Source of the DNA: Cellvibrionales bacterium
Lineage (GTDB): Bacteria; Pseudomonadota; Gammaproteobacteria; Pseudomonadales; JAHEIH01
Direction of reading: 5' to 3'
Length of the DNA stretch: 59,715 nucleotides
Assembly: GCA_024639455.1 (NCBI GenBank)
Contig: JAHEIH010000010.1
Span: 1-59,715, forward strand
Shown: in pieces, positions 55,020-59,715 of the stretch
Numbering within the stretch: position 1 is the first letter of the stretch
Layout of the letters: each line of letters starts with the position of its first letter
The notes under the pieces: generated by a model
What the model was told of the DNA's origin: nothing
What the model saw: only the letters and a program-made list of their open reading frames with translations
Databases searched by the model: none
Program-made: the position numbers and the translations under genes

Positions 55020-55604
55020 TTAACCTGCCAAGTTTTGGTTGGCAAAGTCCCAGTTCACCAAAGACCAGAAACCATTCAGGTAGTCAGGGCGAACGTTGCG
55101 GTAGTCGATGTAGTAAGCGTGCTCCCAAAGGTCAACGGTAATAATCGCTTTCTGGCCAGCCGTCATGGGGGTACCCGCGTTGCTGGTATTGACGATTTCT
55201 AGTGAACCATCGCTGTTCTGAACCAGCCACGTCCAGCTTGAACCGAAGTTGTTAACGGCTTTGTCGTTAAACTCGGTTTTGAAGGCGTCGAAAGAACCCC
55301 ACTTGGCGTTGATTGCATCAGCGACTGCACCAGTCGGCTCACCGCCGCCGTTGGGTGACAAGCAGTGCCAATAGAAGGTGTGGTTCCAAACCTGAGCTGC
55401 GTTGTTAAACACACCGCCAGCAGGTGCAGACTTGATGATCTCTTCTAGAGACTTACCTTCGAACTCGGTACCAGGAACCAGACCGTTCAGCTTAACCACG
55501 TATGTGTTGTGGTGTTTGCCGTGGTGGAAGTCCAAAGTCTCAGCTGAGATGTGTGGCTCGAGAGCATCTTTTGCGTAAGGCAGCGCAGGTAATTCAAAAC
55601 TCAT
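55020..55604 (-). CDS. sodB: Iron superoxide dismutase SodB
   Basis: 194-aa Fe-SOD. It starts FELPALPYAKDALEPHISAE as in E. coli SodB, with HHGKHHNTYV, AAQVWNHTFYW and the metal motif DLWEHAYYIDYRN. It dismutates superoxide in the cytoplasm. The second of two adjacent ATGs (55604) fits both the conserved N-terminus and a GGAG 7 bases ahead. A palindrome lies upstream. Confidence 0.95.
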   Translation of the reverse strand: MSFELPALPYAKDALEPHISAETLDFHHGKHHNTYVVKLNGLVPGTEFEGKSLEEIIKSAPAGGVFNNAAQVWNHTFYWHCLSPNGGGEPTGAVADAINAKWGSFDAFKTEFNDKAVNNFGSSWTWLVQNSDGSLEIVNTSNAGTPMTAGQKAIITVDLWEHAYYIDYRNVRPDYLNGFWSLVNWDFANQNLAG

Positions 55605-55632
55605 CATCGTTCTCCATTTATCCAATAATTGG

Positions 55633-55657
55633 GGTAACTACTTATCAAGAAGTTACC
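55633..55657. promoter_or_regulatory. 25-bp near-perfect palindrome upstream of sodB
   Basis: GGTAACTACTT-ATC-AAGAAGTTACC has 11-bp arms with one mismatch, 29 bp upstream of the sodB start. Position and size suit a homodimer-binding operator. Confidence 0.45.
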
Positions 55658-55751
55658 TTGTAAGTAACACAGTACATACGAATTATTGGGACAATTGGCC
55701 GAAATACAAGCACCAATGCCTGAAATAGCTAAAAATTCTTACCAAGATGGC

Positions 55752-56461
55752 TTATCCGCGCTCAATGTCACTGTTTACGATCGCGTCGAATTCCTCTTGG
55801 CTAATATAAATCGGCTCATAATCGGCATTTTCAACTTGAATTTGTTTGTAAAACGAACGCAGGTGGTTACGTGAACCCTTGAGTAAGTCGTCATATACCA
55901 TGGCGATGTCATCGTTATCGATCAATTGTTCTTGTAAACGGCTGATGTCATAGATATCGAGCTCTTCCACGGTGGCTCCCACTCGCAACGCATCCAGTAG
56001 CGATGGCGTTCCGGTAGCGACTAATTGATCGTAAATCATTTGGAGGTCGGTATTTTGAAACACACCCGCTACGTCAACGGCCACTGGATCGGTGAGTTGG
56101 TAACGCTCGAGCAGGGCTCTAACCGCGTCAGTATGGATCTGTTCGCTGTTTGCTATATTCTGAAAAAGCTTCTTGCCGTGAATATCAAACAGGGCGTTGT
56201 AAACGTCGCGGGCAAGTTTTTCTTCCTCGCGCATCAGCAGCAAACCTACCTCTTCATCGGCATTCAGTTCACCAGTAGGCAGCGCATCGAGCTGGCTTGC
56301 CAGTGCTGAGCTATCGACTTAGGTATTATCGCTATCGTCTACACTGACAACACTGTCTAAGAATGATGTATCCTGCGTGGCAACAGAATCTGTCGAACCG
56401 CCCCCACAAGCAGTTAACAAGAGAAACAAAGAAGAGAAAACGAACGCAGTAGCTTTTGCAT
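55752..56461 (-). pseudogene. Disrupted DUF2202 lipoprotein gene
   Basis: The conserved ferritin-like DUF2202 domain is intact (EEEKLARDVYNALFDIHG, NIANSEQIHTDAVRALLERY, to about 55752). Upstream in the same frame, an in-frame TAA at 56319-56321 separates it from a lipoprotein start (LLLTAC-GGG lipobox). The lipoprotein frame itself lacks a start: the ATG at 56461 is one base out of frame across a CAAAAG run. One base insertion in the A run and one stop change would restore a single lipoprotein. Either recent decay or assembly error is possible; the DUF2202 part alone could still be translated from the TTG near 56243. Confidence 0.7.
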
Positions 56462-56533
56462 ATTAACAATCCTTAATTTAGATACGCCTAATATATAGAT
56501 TATTTGATGTGGAAACTTTGCGTTAGTTCAAAT

Positions 56534-56881
56534 TTATTTTCTTTTTAGTGGATATTGCTCAAAACTGATATCGCAAAAGCCGTCTTTAACCAAGCGACGT
56601 AAGTTAAAGTGGTTTTCAACACCGGGTGTAGCGAGCACGTCGCGGTAGTGCTCGCCAAAGCACTGTAGCACCTGCAAACTGTCGAGCCCTAAATCTATGC
56701 CAAGTGCCAATACTTTAGCACTGCCTTGGTTCTCTGTGGCTACATTGGCTACCGATCCATTATTAAAGGCAGTTGGGGTGAAGTCGTACCACTGATCGAT
56801 AAACGCGAGCGTGGTTACAAACAGATGATCATCTTGTGCGATAGCCTGCTGGAAGGCTTGTTGGCTGGTGGCAAAGTCCAT
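56534..56881 (-). CDS. HopJ-family protein
   Basis: 115 aa resembling HopJ (type III effector HopJ family): FIDQWYDFTPTAFNNG, NQGSAKVLALGID, CFGEHYRDVLATP and RRLVKDGFCDISFEQYPLK. Free-living gammaproteobacteria commonly carry such genes without a type III system, and none is seen here. The function is unknown. ATG is near the end of a short promoter gap; the neighbour on the other side is a divergent yqaA-like gene. Confidence 0.75.
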   Translation of the reverse strand: MDFATSQQAFQQAIAQDDHLFVTTLAFIDQWYDFTPTAFNNGSVANVATENQGSAKVLALGIDLGLDSLQVLQCFGEHYRDVLATPGVENHFNLRRLVKDGFCDISFEQYPLKRK

Positions 56882-56988
56882 GCTTAAACTCTCACTCGTA
56901 AAAGGCTGGCACCATAAAGGACTTATCTGAACGGCGCAACTATTGATGTCGAAATGCTATACTGCATTTTTAGCAATAATATTTGCCT

Positions 56989-57420
56989 ATGCTGTTTTCA
57001 CTCATTAGCCTCTTCATTTCCGCCTTCATCGCTGCCACCCTCTTCCCGGCGGCCTCTGAAACCCTATTGGTTGCTTTAATCATCGAAGATAACTTATCTG
57101 TATGGCTATTAGTGCTATTTGCCTCGACGGGTAACACCATAGGGTCACTTGTAAATTGGTGGCTAGGCGGGCGGGTTGAACGCTTTCATGACCGCCCATG
57201 GTTCCCTATCAAACCCAAGGCACTAATCCGTGCTAAACAACACTTTCACAAATACGGAGAATGGTCACTGCTACTGAGTTGGATGCCCATTATAGGAGAC
57301 CCATTAACCTTGGTAGCCGGTGTGCTCGGCATGCCCTGGCAGCGTTTTATTTTGATTGTGGCGGCGGCAAAAACAGGTAGGTACTGTGTCGTTGCAGCGA
57401 TGACACTAGGCGTTGTTTAA
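56989..57420 (+). CDS. YqaA/DedA-family membrane protein
   Basis: 143-aa inner-membrane protein of the SNARE-associated/DedA superfamily, YqaA branch. TGNTIGSLVNWWLG, FHKYGEWSLLLSWMPIIGDPLTLVAGVLGMPW and TGRYC match that family. DedA proteins flip or transport lipids or ions; YqaA itself is uncharacterised. The ATG at 56989 or the TTG at 56983 could start it. Confidence 0.82.
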   Translation: MLFSLISLFISAFIAATLFPAASETLLVALIIEDNLSVWLLVLFASTGNTIGSLVNWWLGGRVERFHDRPWFPIKPKALIRAKQHFHKYGEWSLLLSWMPIIGDPLTLVAGVLGMPWQRFILIVAAAKTGRYCVVAAMTLGVV

Positions 57421-57444
57421 TGAACGACTAGCCATCGTATTACA

Positions 57445-57774
57445 TTACAGGCAAATAACTTTACCAGGGAGATTTTTGTTTTTGCACAGCGCGTCAACAG
57501 TGGTTTTATCAAGAGAGACGGCGGCAGGAGGTAACCGGCCATGACGGACAAAATCTGAAACATTCGTCAGGTAAAACCAGACGTCTTGAATTTTGCCTTC
57601 TCGACCTTCTACTATGCCCATAGACATAAACATGTTAATCGCTTGGCTTGTAGAGCTAGCATCCAGTGAAACCAACGTCGTACTACTCGATCCGTCTTGC
57701 AAATGATATTTAATCACTGCCAAAAAGGACTTATTCACTTTCTTACTAAGGTCAAACTTTATAACGTTGCTCAT
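57445..57774 (-). CDS. Small protein of unknown function
   Basis: 109-aa protein with no recognised family; the sequence is mixed alpha/beta with a KFDLSKKVNKSFLAVIKYHLQDG start and a short Cys/Lys end. It has an AAAGGAT ribosome site. No neighbours in the same operon. Confidence 0.6.
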   Translation of the reverse strand: MSNVIKFDLSKKVNKSFLAVIKYHLQDGSSSTTLVSLDASSTSQAINMFMSMGIVEGREGKIQDVWFYLTNVSDFVRHGRLPPAAVSLDKTTVDALCKNKNLPGKVICL

Positions 57775-57932
57775 GAGAATCCTTTTATTTGTTATCTATA
57801 CAATAGTCCGCGGTTCAATCGATGATGTAATGATTATATAAATATAAAATTTTTCTAATAAAAGTATTCACTCGATGACCTTGGCGTTAGATGGATGTTA
57901 TTTATACTTTGCAGAACACTGAGGAGTACCCC

Positions 57933-59120
57933 ATGAATTTAGATCCATTCGATGTTGTCATTGTCGCCGCCAAGCGAACCGCTATGGGTTCGTTCCAAGG
58001 GTCACTATCGAGCTTATCTGCAACCCAACTTGGCAGCCTCGCGATTGAAGCAGCACTCAGTACCAGTGGACTGTCTAGAATCGATGTGGATGAGGTCATT
58101 ATGGGCAATGTCCTGTCTGCAGGCCTTGGCCAAGCACCAGCAAGACAAGCCGCCTTAGGTGCTAAATTGCCTGAATCGGTAGCGTGCACAACCGTTAGCA
58201 AGGTATGTGGTTCTGGCATGCGAAGCGTCATGATGGCGGTAGATCAATTACGGTTGAGACAAGCGCAAGCAATTATAGCGGGTGGCATGGAATCTATGAG
58301 CAATGCCCCATATTTCTTACCTAAAGCACGCTGGGGCTATCGTGTAGGCCACGGTCAGGTGGTAGATCACATGTTTTATGATGGTCTCGAAGATGCCTAT
58401 ACAGGGAGAGCAATGGGTAGCTTTGCACAAGCTACGGCAGACGCAAGAGGAATCAGTCGCCAAGACATGGACCAATATGCGGTAAGATCACTTCAAAAGG
58501 CACAGTACGCGATTAATGAAAGGGCTTTTAGCCAGGAGATTGTGCCCGTTGAAGTCACCAACCGACATGAAATGACATTTGTTGATGAGGATGAACAACC
58601 CAGCAAGGCAAGTGCCGTTAAAATTCCAACACTAAAACCTGCCTTTGAAATGAATGGCACTATCACTGCTGCCAATTCCAGTTCAATTTCCGATGGTGCC
58701 GCTGCGTTGCTTTTAACAACAGCGCAATATGCACAATCACACAATTTGGTACCAATGTGCGTCGTTAAAGCACATGCAAGCCATGCTCAAGCCCCAAGTG
58801 AATTTACAACAGCGCCCATAGGTGCCATTAACAAATTACTCAAACGATTAGATTGGACAAGCGACAGCGTTGACTTGTGGGAAATTAATGAAGCTTTTGC
58901 CATGGTAGCGATGATGGCAATCGAAGATCTTGGTTTGGATACTAGCAAAGTAAATATCAATGGCGGCGCCTGTGCACTTGGTCACCCAATTGGCGCCTCT
59001 GGGGCACGGATTATCGTGACACTGCTTCATTCACTCCATCAAAATGGCTTAAAACGCGGCGTTGCAAGTTTATGCATAGGTGGTGGAGAAGCTACTGCAC
59101 TGGGTATTGAAGTGATCTAA
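57933..59120 (+). CDS. Acetyl-CoA acetyltransferase (thiolase)
   Basis: 395-aa biosynthetic-type thiolase. Nucleophile C92 in VSKVCGSGMRS, the NEAF motif, GHPIGASGAR and CIGGGEATA are all present. It condenses or cleaves acetoacetyl-CoA. GAGGAG precedes the ATG at 57933; the longer frame to 57891 is upstream sequence. It is alone, 5 kb from the steroid genes. Confidence 0.88.
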   Translation: MNLDPFDVVIVAAKRTAMGSFQGSLSSLSATQLGSLAIEAALSTSGLSRIDVDEVIMGNVLSAGLGQAPARQAALGAKLPESVACTTVSKVCGSGMRSVMMAVDQLRLRQAQAIIAGGMESMSNAPYFLPKARWGYRVGHGQVVDHMFYDGLEDAYTGRAMGSFAQATADARGISRQDMDQYAVRSLQKAQYAINERAFSQEIVPVEVTNRHEMTFVDEDEQPSKASAVKIPTLKPAFEMNGTITAANSSSISDGAAALLLTTAQYAQSHNLVPMCVVKAHASHAQAPSEFTTAPIGAINKLLKRLDWTSDSVDLWEINEAFAMVAMMAIEDLGLDTSKVNINGGACALGHPIGASGARIIVTLLHSLHQNGLKRGVASLCIGGGEATALGIEVI

Positions 59121-59224
59121 AAAAGCTGTTTTGATAATCATGACAAAGCGTTACATGCTTATATTATTTTCATCTAAACCTTGTTACATATTAATGCGTA
59201 TAATATACACAGAGGTGGTAATAG

Positions 59225-59554
59225 ATGAACAGTCTTCAAAGATGCCTAGCACTGGCAAAATCAGAAAATCCAAATGATCGAGACGCTGAAGTTATCGATT
59301 TCATACCATCAGCATCAGCTGAGTTTTTATTATATCCACTGAAAACACAATGGTTTTGTTTGACCGAGGAAGAACTCATAAAATATCTCGATACACACAA
59401 GGATGAGAGCGTCACGATCAGTGAAACATGGGAAGACATCGTTGAAAGAGCGTATGAGCTATTTCAAAACTTTGATACAAATATTTGTGATGGTACATCG
59501 AATGACTATGAAGGGCTAACGGAGGATTGGCAATTGAGCTCTAAGGCTATGTAG
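59225..59554 (+). CDS. Small protein of unknown function
   Basis: 109 aa, acidic, no recognised domain; ribosome site AGAGGTGG ahead of the ATG. It is 104 bp after the thiolase and may share its transcript or stand alone. Confidence 0.55.
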   Translation: MNSLQRCLALAKSENPNDRDAEVIDFIPSASAEFLLYPLKTQWFCLTEEELIKYLDTHKDESVTISETWEDIVERAYELFQNFDTNICDGTSNDYEGLTEDWQLSSKAM

Positions 59555-59594
59555 CATTATTACTGAAGTATTCAGGACCGAATCAATCAAAATG

Positions 59595-59624
59595 AAAGGG
59601 CTACCCGTTTGGGTAGCCCTTTTA
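59595..59624. terminator. Bidirectional Rho-independent terminator
   Basis: A 12-bp arm pair (59595-59606 with 59611-59622) around GTTT, T-rich on plus and A-rich behind. It can serve the 59225 gene and the minus-strand frame ending at 59628. Confidence 0.85.
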
Positions 59625-59627
59625 TAT

Positions 59628-59715
59628 TTAGAAGCCTGGCGCCGCTGTGGGCTCGCACTCTTGAGCAATCGGTCGCCGAGCTCGGAGCGCTCCAACGAGC
59701 AAAAGCCAAACTTTT
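59628..59715 (-). CDS. Possible C-terminal end of a minus-strand gene
   Basis: An open minus-strand frame runs from the window edge to TAA at 59628, with a terminator just beyond. The encoded tail ends ECEPTAAPGF. It is only about 28 residues, so no family can be named and it may be chance. Confidence 0.35.
   Translation of the reverse strand, partial: KVWLLLVGALRARRPIAQECEPTAAPGF

Noticed and set aside
56534..56881. Type III secretion effector
   Set aside because: HopJ-family proteins are widespread in free-living bacteria; no secretion genes are nearby.
1..59715. CRISPR array, tRNA/rRNA, insertion sequence or phage genes
   Set aside because: No regularly spaced repeats, cloverleaf-like sequences or transposase/integrase motifs were found by eye on either strand.

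Overview
The window is dominated by one very large steroid-catabolic gene region (about 63 to 52743), followed by unlinked housekeeping or accessory genes (52895 to the end). Codon use, moderate GC, an Fe-superoxide dismutase very close to the enterobacterial SodB sequence, a YqaA-type membrane protein, a HopJ-family protein and a TonB-dependent receptor point to a Gram-negative gammaproteobacterium, plausibly marine. All family assignments come from reading the translated sequences and from recalled family members. No database search was run.

Layout. (1) 63-9387: a Rieske oxygenase, three SDR dehydrogenases (one strongly like 3-alpha-hydroxysteroid dehydrogenase), a secreted alkylsulfatase-like metallo-hydrolase, a TonB receptor, an NTF2-like protein and an AraC-type regulator. 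(2) 9508-19849: steroid-nucleus redox genes. These are a BaiCD/FadH-like flavin/Fe-S reductase, an old-yellow-enzyme homologue, two SDRs, a MaoC hydratase, an amidohydrolase-fold protein without its usual metal ligands, a delta4-(5alpha)-dehydrogenase (TesI type) and, divergent from it, a membrane steroid 5-alpha-reductase of the SRD5A family. (3) 19852-32819, minus strand: KstD followed by a run of beta-oxidation genes matching the mycobacterial KstR2 set (ipdF, fadE30, fadA6, fadE31, ipdB, ipdA) for the C/D rings. (4) 32955-40736, plus strand: fadD3 overlapping hsaC, then hsaB-hsaA-hsaD-hsaE-hsaG-hsaF, covering HIP activation, A/B-ring meta-cleavage and the lower pathway. A LuxR-type TeiR/TesR-like regulator follows. 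(5) 41964-47120: ketosteroid isomerase, kshA, a double-rubredoxin/reductase fusion divergent from kshA, echA20 and ipdC. (6) 47279-52743: a second acyl-CoA ligase, two acyl-CoA dehydrogenases, an unrecognised protein and an SDR, probably for side-chain or related acyl-CoA oxidation.

How it works together (inference from families). Steroids enter through the TonB receptor, possibly after desulfation. HSDs, KSI, the 5-alpha-reductase/dehydrogenase pair and KstD set the A-ring oxidation state. KshA opens ring B using an unidentified reductase, for which the rubredoxin fusion is the best local candidate. HsaABCD cleave ring A; FadD3, the Ipd proteins, FadE30/31, EchA20 and FadA6 degrade HIP; HsaEFG finish the small fragment. 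No kshB-like ferredoxin reductase and no TetR-type KstR/KstR2 regulator are present in the window.

The right flank holds a secreted metzincin-like protease, sodB, a broken DUF2202 lipoprotein gene, hopJ-like and yqaA-like genes, an orphan thiolase and two small unknown genes. I found no tRNA, rRNA, CRISPR array, transposase or phage gene.
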